Assembly (NCBI GenBank): GCA_900322025.1
Contig: ONYJ01000137.1
Coordinates: 1-7,102 of the forward strand
DNA from: an uncultured Bacteroidales bacterium
GTDB lineage: Bacteria; Bacteroidota; Bacteroidia; Bacteroidales; UBA932
Length of the DNA stretch: 7,102 nt
Direction: 5' to 3'
Shown: piece by piece, positions 1 to 6,050 of the stretch
How the letters are laid out: each line of letters starts with the position of its first letter
Numbering within the stretch: the first letter of the stretch is position 1
Notes under the pieces: generated by a model
What the model saw: only the letters and a program-made list of their open reading frames with translations
What the model was told of the DNA's origin: nothing
Database searches by the model: none
Position numbers and translations under genes: made by a program

Positions 1-1
1 C

Positions 2-2611
2 GTAGCGGAAGACAAGTGGTATTCTTATTGGTTAGAGAATAGGATTTTTCATTCAACTCCCGATGAAAGAAAGCCTTATTCCATAGTAATACCTCCTCCA
101 AATGTAACCGGAGTTCTTCATATGGGCCACATGATGAACAATACTCTTCAAGTTGTACTTGTTCGCCGAGCCAGAATGTTAGGAAAGAATGCCTGCTGGG
201 TACCGGGCACAGACCATGCCTCAATAGCTACGGAAACAAAGGTGGTAGCACGCCTTAAAGAGCGTGGAATAGAAAAATCTGCACTTACCAGAGAGCAGTT
301 TCTTGAAGAAGCATGGAAGTGGAAAGAAGAACACGGGGGTATCATATTGGAGCAATTGAAGAAATTAGGAGCTTCTTGCGATTGGGACCGCACTCGCTTT
401 ACCATGGAACCCGAATTAAGCGAAGCGGTTATAAATACATTTGTGTATTTTTATAACAAAGGCTTAATATACAGGGGAGTTAGAATGGTAAACTGGGACC
501 CTGTAGGAAAAACAGCTGTAAGCGATGAAGAAGTTATACACAAAGAAACCAAGAGCCACCTGTATTATCTGCGCTACTTTATCAGCGATTCCGGCAAACC
601 ATCTAAGGATTATATTGTTATAGCAACAACACGTCCAGAAACCATAATGGCAGATGCCGCCGTGTGTATAAATCCAAACGATGAACGATACCATCATCTG
701 AAAGGGAAGAAAATTCTGATACCGCTGATAAATAAAGAAATCAGTATCATAGAAGACGATTATGTAGCCATGGATTTTGGAACCGGCTGCCTCAAAGTTA
801 CTCCGGCTCACGATATAAATGATTACGAAATAGGATTGCGGCATCATTTGCCGGTACTTGATATAATAGACGATAACGGCTGCTTGAACGAAAAGGCGCA
901 GATTCTTGTAGGCATGGAGAGATTTCAGGCCAGAAAGAAGATTGTAAAAATGCTGGAGGAGGCCGGTCATATAGAGAAAATAGAAGATTATATATCGCCG
1001 GTAGGCCATTCGGAAAGAACAGATGCAGTTATAGAACCTAAATTGAGCTTGCAGTGGTTCTTAAAAATGGAAGACCTTGCCAAGAAAGCCCTTGCGAGTG
1101 TAGAAGAAGGCAGGGTTAAACTTATACCTGACAGGTTCAGCAACACATATAAGCATTGGATGGAAACGGTAAGAGATTGGTGTATATCTCGCCAACTATG
1201 GTGGGGACAGCAGATACCTGCATACTACACTCCGGATGGACAATGCTTTGTAGCGGCCACAAAAGAAGCAGCCTTTGAACTGGCTAAGTTGAAGAGCCCA
1301 AGTTTAAAAATTGAGGAGTTGCGGCAAGATGAAGATGTACTTGATACTTGGTTTTCCTCTTGGCTGTGGCCTATATCTGTATTCGACCCTAAGAAGCCCG
1401 GTTTTCCTGATAAGGCTTCAAATGCCGAACTAACTTATTACTATCCTACTAACGATTTGGTAACGGCGCCGGATATACTTTTCTTCTGGGTAGCCAGAAT
1501 GATTATGGCCGGAAACGAATTTTTGGGTAAGGAACCTTTTTCTAATGTATATCTTACAGGTATAGTGAGAGATAAGTTAGGCAGAAAAATGTCTAAGACA
1601 TTAGGGAATTCTCCGGATCCTTTATTGCTGATTAAACAATATGGTGCAGACGCCGTGAGAATTGGCATGCTTTTGTGTTCATCTGCCGGCAATGATATCT
1701 TCTTTGATGAATCGCAGGTTGAACAAGGAAGGAATTTCTGTAATAAAATATGGAATGCCTTCAGACTGATAAAGGGCTGGGAAGTAGATACAGAAGCAAA
1801 GCCGGCGGAAGCGGCTTCAAAAGCAGTGGAATGGTTTGATAATCTCATAAATAAATCTATCGAGATTATAGAAGACCATTATTCAAAATTCAGGATATCA
1901 GACGCAACCATGACAATCTATAAACTGTTCTGGGACGACTTTTGCGCTTGGTACTTGGAAGCTGTAAAGCCTTCTTATGGACAGAAGATAGACAAAATTA
2001 CTTACGACAAGACCATAGGATATTTTGATACTTTGTTGAAGCTGTTGCATCCATTGATGCCTTTTATAACAGAGGAGCTATGGCATAATATAGCCGAAAG
2101 AAAAGAAGGTGCCACTATTATGTTAGAAAAGATGCCGGCAACGGCACAGTTTAGCAGCACTGTATTATCTGATTTTGAGGTAGTAAGAGGTTGTGTTGCT
2201 GCTATTAGAAATATACGACAGAGTAGGCAAATTTCTCCTAAGCAAACACTTGAACTTCTTGTGCGGGAGCCTTTTGAAACTAAATTTGGTGCTCTTATCG
2301 CCAAGTTGGCTAACATTTCAAAGTTTACTGCAGTAGGTAAGTTTGATGCAGACACAACAGGTGTGAGCTTTATAGTGGGTACCACAGAGTTCTTTGTGCC
2401 TATAGCAGTGGATACACAGGCAGAAATAGCAAAGATTACAGCCGAAATAGAACGCTATAACGGCTTTTTGGCCTCAGTGAGAAAGAAACTCTCTAACGAG
2501 AAATTTGTTTCCAGTGCTCCTAAAGCAGTTGTAGATCTGGAAAGAAAGAAAGAAAGCGATGCTACAGAAAAGTTAAAGACGCTGAATGAACTCCTTCAAA
2601 GGATTAAGTAA
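2..2611 (+). CDS. valS: Valyl-tRNA synthetase (class Ia), 5'-partial
   Basis: ValRS charges tRNA-Val with valine in the cytoplasm and hydrolyses mischarged Thr-tRNA. The frame is open from base 2 and reads VAEDKWYSYWLENRIF, then PPPNVTGVLHMGH, so the gene begins outside the window; by comparison with the family about 10-15 residues are missing. An ATG at 122 lies inside the HIGH motif (HMGH, 119-130) and is not the true start. In order are the Rossmann core, the CP1 editing domain (ATTRPETIMADAAV; GTGCLKVTPAHDINDYEIG with the editing-pocket Asp), DVLDTWFSSWLWP, the KMSKS loop as KMSKT (1586-1600), an anticodon-binding domain, and a C-terminal coiled-coil arm rich in Lys/Glu (about 2411-2608) ending QRIK. 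From memory of the family, two usual motifs are altered: MGDTAV reads MADAAV and WGHxIP reads WGQQIP. No frameshift is seen. The last 26 bases overlap the ATPase gene. Identity is very secure. Confidence 0.97.
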   Translation, partial: VAEDKWYSYWLENRIFHSTPDERKPYSIVIPPPNVTGVLHMGHMMNNTLQVVLVRRARMLGKNACWVPGTDHASIATETKVVARLKERGIEKSALTREQFLEEAWKWKEEHGGIILEQLKKLGASCDWDRTRFTMEPELSEAVINTFVYFYNKGLIYRGVRMVNWDPVGKTAVSDEEVIHKETKSHLYYLRYFISDSGKPSKDYIVIATTRPETIMADAAVCINPNDERYHHLKGKKILIPLINKEISIIEDDYVAMDFGTGCLKVTPAHDINDYEIGLRHHLPVLDIIDDNGCLNEKAQILVGMERFQARKKIVKMLEEAGHIEKIEDYISPVGHSERTDAVIEPKLSLQWFLKMEDLAKKALASVEEGRVKLIPDRFSNTYKHWMETVRDWCISRQLWWGQQIPAYYTPDGQCFVAATKEAAFELAKLKSPSLKIEELRQDEDVLDTWFSSWLWPISVFDPKKPGFPDKASNAELTYYYPTNDLVTAPDILFFWVARMIMAGNEFLGKEPFSNVYLTGIVRDKLGRKMSKTLGNSPDPLLLIKQYGADAVRIGMLLCSSAGNDIFFDESQVEQGRNFCNKIWNAFRLIKGWEVDTEAKPAEAASKAVEWFDNLINKSIEIIEDHYSKFRISDATMTIYKLFWDDFCAWYLEAVKPSYGQKIDKITYDKTIGYFDTLLKLLHPLMPFITEELWHNIAERKEGATIMLEKMPATAQFSSTVLSDFEVVRGCVAAIRNIRQSRQISPKQTLELLVREPFETKFGALIAKLANISKFTAVGKFDADTTGVSFIVGTTEFFVPIAVDTQAEIAKITAEIERYNGFLASVRKKLSNEKFVSSAPKAVVDLERKKESDATEKLKTLNELLQRIK

Positions 2612-5165
2612 CAAACAAGTAGAAGAAAGTCGCCGAAAATTCGGTGCCAACACCCTCACTCCCCCAAAAAGAGAGAGCTGGTGGCTTTTGTTGTTAAGTA
2701 AATTCAAAGATCCGCTGATAATAGTATTGAGCATAGCGGCCCTAATATCTGTCGTAATTTCATTGTCTTTTGGCAGAGGCTCATTATTAGAAAGTTCGGG
2801 AATAATTTTAGCAATAATACTTGCCACGCTTGTTTCTTTTATCAACGAGTGGAAGGCGGGTAAAGAATTTGATATCCTCAACAAAATTAACGATGAATCT
2901 CTTGTTAAAGTCATAAGGACAGATGATACGGGAAATTCTAAGGTTACACAGGTATCAAAGTCTGATATTGTAGTTGGAGACTATGTGATTCTTCAGATAG
3001 GCGATGAAGTACCTGCAGATGGGAAAGTTGTAGAAGCAGTTGATTTGAAGATAGATGAATCGAGTTTGAATGGCGAGTCCAAGCCTTCCTCAAAAACCGC
3101 AACGCATGTGGAAACATACTCCACAGCTTATTCTCCTAACAAACTTTATAGGGGCACAGCAGTGAGTTTGGGAGAAGGTGTTATGTGCGTAGAAGCTGTA
3201 GGAGATGCTACAGAAATAGGCAAAACGGCGCGTAGTGCAAGCGAGGTTACAGGTGTTGTAACTCCCTTATCAAAACAACTTGGCAAGCTTGGGGCTAACA
3301 TTGGCAAAATAGGAGTGAGTGTTTCTATATTGGTGTTTATAGCGTTGTTCGTTTATGAGTGGCACCACGGCGGCATATCACTTTCTACTCAGGAAGGGTT
3401 GAGTCAAATTATCACTATGTTTATGTTTGTGGTTACACTCATAGTGATGGCCGTACCGGAGGGTTTGCCTATGAGCATATCTTTGGCTCTGGCATATAGT
3501 ATGCGCAAGATGACTTCGCAGAACACCCTTGTCAGAAAGATGCACGCTTGTGAAACAATGGGGGCGGCTACAGTTATTTGTACAGACAAAACAGGTACAC
3601 TTACCCAAAACAAGATGAAGGTGGCATATTGTACATTCTCTAAGGCCGATGAGTTTGCAAAAGCTGCCAGTGTTAATTCTACTGCATATTTAGATGGTAC
3701 TAATGTAATAGGCAACAATACCGAGGGAGCTTTGTTACTCCATATGAAAGACCTTGGATATACATATACAGATGTAAGGCAGGCCTATACAGTATTGGAG
3801 AGAATACCCTTCTCATCTTCTCTGAAATATATGGCAACGGCTGTAGCCGGAGGCGAGGGTAAGGCAATTTATGTAAAAGGTTCGCCTGAAACAATATTAA
3901 CCTTCTGTACTTTGCCTTCTGAGCAAGTTGCTGAACAGTTGAAACAGATTTCTGCTTATCAGCAAAGAGGAATGCGTTGCATAGCTTTTTGTCATAGGCA
4001 ATTCAATACCTATGAGGGGAAGCTTTCCGACAATTTGTCTGCCATGCAGTATGATGGTTTTGTGGCAATTGAAGACCCTGTGAGAGAAGATGTGCCTGCT
4101 GCCATAAAGAAATGTGAGGAAGCCGGCATCGCCATAAAAATCATAACAGGAGATAATACATTAACGGCCATTGAAATAGCGCGTCAATCTACCTTATGGA
4201 AAGAGTCGGATACTATAGAAAAGAACTCTATTACCGGGCCGGAATTTTCTGCCATGTCTGACGAACAGCTCCTGAGCAGGATTCCTGATATTAAAGTTAT
4301 GTCCAGAGCAAAGCCAGAAGATAAGATGCGCTTGGTTAAGTTATTGGAGCAGATGGGAGAAGTGGTGGCCGTTACCGGTGATGGAACAAACGATGCTCCT
4401 GCCTTAAATTATGCTAATGTAGGTTTAAGTATGGGTAGCGGAACATCTGTGGCCAAAGAAAGTTCTGATATAATAATACTCGACGATTCTTTTTCTACAG
4501 TGGTTTCTGCCGTAGAATGGGGTAGAAGTATTTATCGTAATATTCAGCGATTTATATATTTTCAACTGTCGGTTAATGTAGCTGCTTTACTTACCGCAAT
4601 AGCAGGTCCGCTTGTGCTGAAAGAGGAATATCCTCTTACAATAATCCAGATACTATGGATTAACCTCATAATGGATACACTGGCCGCTATAGCCTTGGCT
4701 TCTGAACCTAAAGATCCGAAAGTAATGAAAGATGCTCCGCGAGCTATAGGAGACTCCATAATTACTTGGGATATGGGAATTAAGATACTGGTAACCGGAG
4801 TGGGGATGTTTCTTGCTGCTATTCTCTATATGTTTATAGACCGCCATTCCCCCGGCAGCCCCGGCTATTCTAAATTTCTGTGTATCTTCTTTACAGGCTT
4901 TGTCATGATGCAAATGTGGAATTTGCTGAATGCAAGGGTAATGGGTACTGATAGATGGTTCTTCTCCAGAATATTCTCCAATAAGAACTTTATAGCAGTG
5001 TTCTTGTTGATTTTCTTATTACAGGTTCTCATTGTAGAAATTATGTCGGGTGAGCTTTTTAGAACAGTACAGCTCGATTTTCTCGTATGGCTGAAAATTA
5101 TTCTGCTAACCTCCTTTGTTCTCATTCTTGGACAAGCCTTGAGATTATTGAAAAAACATAAATAA
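2586..5165 (+). CDS. Calcium-translocating P-type ATPase, PMCA-type (P2B-like)
   Basis: An 859-aa inner-membrane pump that would use ATP to export Ca2+. Landmarks in order: N-terminal cation-ATPase domain (GLSNKQVEESRRKFGANTLTPP), TM1-TM2 at about residues 38-90, actuator domain with NGES (usually TGES, catalytic Glu kept), TM3, TM4 with PEGLP at 291-295, phosphorylated Asp334 in DKTGT, nucleotide-domain KGSPE at 431-435, TGDN at 521-524, hinge TGDGTNDAP at 597-605, then TM5-TM10. Likely Ca2+ ligands are Glu292 in TM4, Asn664 in TM5, and Asn693 and Asp697 in TM6 (WINLIMDT). This resembles the single-site PMCA arrangement, but Ca2+ specificity is inferred. The ATG at 2586 overlaps valS by 26 bases and gives the expected N-terminus, which points to co-transcription with valS. 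No clear Shine-Dalgarno is visible. The stop (5163-5165) lies in sequence copied from the tatA leader, so the C-terminus (ALRLLKKHK) was probably shortened recently by about six residues. Confidence 0.95.
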   Translation: MNSFKGLSNKQVEESRRKFGANTLTPPKRESWWLLLLSKFKDPLIIVLSIAALISVVISLSFGRGSLLESSGIILAIILATLVSFINEWKAGKEFDILNKINDESLVKVIRTDDTGNSKVTQVSKSDIVVGDYVILQIGDEVPADGKVVEAVDLKIDESSLNGESKPSSKTATHVETYSTAYSPNKLYRGTAVSLGEGVMCVEAVGDATEIGKTARSASEVTGVVTPLSKQLGKLGANIGKIGVSVSILVFIALFVYEWHHGGISLSTQEGLSQIITMFMFVVTLIVMAVPEGLPMSISLALAYSMRKMTSQNTLVRKMHACETMGAATVICTDKTGTLTQNKMKVAYCTFSKADEFAKAASVNSTAYLDGTNVIGNNTEGALLLHMKDLGYTYTDVRQAYTVLERIPFSSSLKYMATAVAGGEGKAIYVKGSPETILTFCTLPSEQVAEQLKQISAYQQRGMRCIAFCHRQFNTYEGKLSDNLSAMQYDGFVAIEDPVREDVPAAIKKCEEAGIAIKIITGDNTLTAIEIARQSTLWKESDTIEKNSITGPEFSAMSDEQLLSRIPDIKVMSRAKPEDKMRLVKLLEQMGEVVAVTGDGTNDAPALNYANVGLSMGSGTSVAKESSDIIILDDSFSTVVSAVEWGRSIYRNIQRFIYFQLSVNVAALLTAIAGPLVLKEEYPLTIIQILWINLIMDTLAAIALASEPKDPKVMKDAPRAIGDSIITWDMGIKILVTGVGMFLAAILYMFIDRHSPGSPGYSKFLCIFFTGFVMMQMWNLLNARVMGTDRWFFSRIFSNKNFIAVFLLIFLLQVLIVEIMSGELFRTVQLDFLVWLKIILLTSFVLILGQALRLLKKHK
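5136..5161 (+). repeat. 26-bp direct repeat, copy 1 (ATPase 3' end)
   Basis: These bases start GCCTTGAGATT and end AACATAA, encode ALRLLKKHK, and are the last ATPase codons before the copied tatA segment begins at 5162. An exact second copy lies 139 bases downstream at 5275-5300, so the tatA-derived piece sits between the two copies. Confidence 0.93.
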
Positions 5166-5246
5166 TACAATGAAAACTCTTCTTTTATTCGGTTCTCTTG
5201 GATGGGGTGAGATTCTAATAATTCTTTTAATTATCCTCTTGCTGTT
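5162..5246 (+). repeat. Duplicated tatA 5' segment, copy 1 (displaced)
   Basis: This 85-base segment matches 5792-5876 at a constant offset of 630 with one mismatch (T5227/C5857). It carries the last 8 bases of the tatA leader (ATAATACA), the ATG, and codons 2-25 plus part of the next. Similarity stops abruptly on both sides: 5161 is A against T5791, and 5247 is G against T5877. It holds the stop codon of the upstream ATPase (5163-5165) and the start of the 50-aa ORF. The direction of copying is inferred from 5792-5876 being part of an intact tatA gene. Confidence 0.95.
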
Positions 5247-5322
5247 GTCCTTACCTCTCATATTTGTTATACTTGCCTTGAGATTATTGAAAAAACATAA
5301 GAACCAAAATCCTATAGAATAA
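5170..5322 (+). CDS. 50-aa chimeric membrane mini-protein: TatA N-terminus fused to ATPase-like tail
   Basis: A complete ORF with ATG at 5170-5172 and TAA at 5320-5322. Residues 1-25 (MKTLLLFGSLGWGEILIILL and the next five) equal residues 1-25 of TatA encoded at 5800; the only base change, T5227 versus C5857, is silent (Leu). Residues 26-35 (LSLPLIFVIL) are hydrophobic and loosely resemble the ATPase end. Residues 36-44 (ALRLLKKHK) equal the ATPase C-terminus, followed by NQNPIE. The product lacks the TatA FGG hinge, PEL motif and amphipathic helix, so it should not work as TatA. It would be one long membrane helix or a tight hairpin around Pro29, with a basic C-terminal end. The ATG lies 4 bases after the ATPase stop, and its TAA shares a base with the thioesterase ATG (TAATG), so it could couple translation between these genes. 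The copied leader covers only 8 bases before the ATG and excludes the tatA promoter. Expression and function are unknown; it may be a rearrangement by-product. Confidence 0.55.
   Translation: MKTLLLFGSLGWGEILIILLIILLLLSLPLIFVILALRLLKKHKNQNPIE
5275..5300 (+). repeat. 26-bp direct repeat, copy 2 (inside the chimeric ORF)
   Basis: An exact copy of 5136-5161 in the same reading frame, giving ALRLLKKHK within the 50-aa ORF. The preceding 28 bases (5247-5274) show weaker similarity to the matching ATPase stretch: TCC TTA CCT CTC ATA TTT against TCC TTT GTT CTC ATT CTT, with a 3-base gap further on. The duplicated ATPase tail may therefore be about 50 bases long, with its upstream half diverged. 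That extension is tentative; the 26-base core is exact. Confidence 0.9.
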
Positions 5323-5729
5323 TGTATGTATCTGAATATAAGTTGGATGTTAGGTATTATGAAACAGATACCATGGGCATAGTACATCACTCAAATTATG
5401 TCCGTTTCTTTGAGTGCGGCAGAAATGCCATGATGAAAGAATTGGGAATGCCCATAGAATATATGGAAACGCAGCATATAATGTTGCCGGTGGTGAGTTT
5501 GGATATACATTATAAACATCCGTCAAAAATGGGCGATACTCTAACCATTATCACAGCAGTAGAAAAAATGCCGCAGGCTAAGGTTACCATGAATCAGAAA
5601 ATTGTTAATCAGCACGGAACATTGGTTTGCTATGGAACTGTAGTGGTATGCTTCATCGATTCAGAAACCAGACTTCCGGTAAGAACGCCAAAGTTTTTCC
5701 AAGATAAAATAGCTCCTTATTTTCTGTAA
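5322..5729 (+). CDS. Acyl-CoA thioesterase, YbgC/4-hydroxybenzoyl-CoA thioesterase family (hot-dog fold)
   Basis: A 135-aa, single-domain cytoplasmic enzyme expected to hydrolyse acyl-CoA thioesters, with substrate chain length unknown. The family signature is near the N-terminus: VRYYETDTMGIVHHSNYVRFFE, where Asp16 matches the catalytic Asp of the YbgC/4HBT family and is followed by the G-hVHHsxYxxxFE stretch on the long helix. The central part (LPVVSLDIHYKHPSKMGDTL) is the usual strand region with the YkxPxxxgD pattern, and LVCYGTVVVCFID gives the last strands. Length is typical for the family and no signal peptide is seen. The ATG at 5322 overlaps the TAA of the 50-aa ORF by one base, implying translation coupled to what lies upstream. 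No Shine-Dalgarno is visible. It is not next to tol-pal genes, so a ybgC symbol is not assigned. FadM-like or menaquinone-pathway thioesterases are alternatives within the superfamily. Confidence 0.9.
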   Translation: MYVSEYKLDVRYYETDTMGIVHHSNYVRFFECGRNAMMKELGMPIEYMETQHIMLPVVSLDIHYKHPSKMGDTLTIITAVEKMPQAKVTMNQKIVNQHGTLVCYGTVVVCFIDSETRLPVRTPKFFQDKIAPYFL

Positions 5730-5758
5730 ACGAGTGCCTATGTTTTGAGGAAAAAGGT

Positions 5759-5766
5759 TAAATTTG
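5759..5766 (+). promoter_or_regulatory. Putative Bacteroidota -7 promoter element for tatA-tatC
   Basis: TAAATTTG matches the Bacteroidota -7 consensus TAnnTTTG and is followed by CA. It ends 33 bases before the tatA ATG, which would give a leader of about 25-30 bases. It sits in the only gap between genes of more than 30 bases before the end of tatC. No TTTG box is found at the preferred 19-21 base spacing upstream; the nearest TTTG (5744-5747) is too close. The call therefore rests on one box and its position. Confidence 0.45.
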
Positions 5767-5791
5767 CACAACGGAGAAAACAACAAAAACT

Positions 5792-5876
5792 ATAATACAA
5801 TGAAAACTCTTCTTTTATTCGGTTCTCTTGGATGGGGTGAGATTCTAATAATTCTTCTAATTATCCTCTTGCTGTT
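5792..5876 (+). repeat. tatA 5' segment, copy 2 (in the intact gene)
   Basis: The partner of 5162-5246, in direct orientation and 84/85 identical. Here it runs into the full tatA frame, with FGGRKIPEL directly downstream, so this is the probable source copy. Recombination between the two copies would delete 630 bases, including the whole thioesterase gene, and would place intact tatA right behind the ATPase stop codon. Confidence 0.95.
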
Positions 5877-6024
5877 TGGCGGAAGAAAGATTCCGGAACT
5901 CATGAGAGGCATAGGCCGGGGAATCAAGAGCTTTAAGGAAGGAGTCAAGGGCGTTGAGAACGATCTTAAAGACGAAGAACTTAACAATACCGTTAAGAAT
6001 ATCAAGAAAGATATAGAAAATTAA
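5800..6024 (+). CDS. tatA: Sec-independent protein translocase subunit TatA
   Basis: A 74-aa inner-membrane protein that oligomerises to form the passage used by folded twin-arginine substrates. It has a short N-terminus (MKTLLLFGSLGWGE), one membrane helix at about 14-25 (EILIILLIILLL), the FGG hinge, the PEL motif in GGRKIPELMRGIGRGIKSFK (amphipathic helix), and an acidic/basic tail ending KKDIEN. The ATG at 5800 was chosen. An in-frame TTG at 5764 would add 12 polar residues (HNGENNKNYNT after the start) ahead of a normal TatA N-terminus and lies on the promoter-like box, so it is unlikely. tatC follows after 26 bases; no tatB-like gene is present, so this is a TatAC-type system in which TatA probably also fills the TatB role. 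The first 25 codons are duplicated upstream at 5170. Confidence 0.95.
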   Translation: MKTLLLFGSLGWGEILIILLIILLLFGGRKIPELMRGIGRGIKSFKEGVKGVENDLKDEELNNTVKNIKKDIEN

Positions 6025-6050
6025 ATCTTCTTCCCTTGAGCGAGAAGAGC

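Noticed and set aside
122..124. ATG at 122 as the start of valS
   Set aside because: The frame is open to base 2 and encodes conserved ValRS sequence, including the first half of the HIGH motif, before this ATG.
464..1009. 181-aa minus-strand ORF inside valS
   Set aside because: It lies wholly antisense to clearly conserved ValRS sequence and shows no recognisable domain.
5764..5799. TTG start at 5764 giving an 86-aa TatA
   Set aside because: It adds a polar, non-conserved extension and lies on the promoter-like TAAATTTG box; the ATG at 5800 gives a normal TatA N-terminus.
5145..6005. Two minus-strand ORFs (about 5145-5390 and 5790-6005) that share an identical stretch of about 26 residues, suggesting a paralogous pair
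   Set aside because: Both are antisense shadows of the duplicated tatA start; the shared peptide is explained fully by the 85-base DNA repeat.
6036..6050. TTG start at 6036 for tatC
   Set aside because: The ATG at 6051 begins the conserved MTFWEHLDELR region and has purine-rich sequence just upstream; the TTG remains possible but is less likely.
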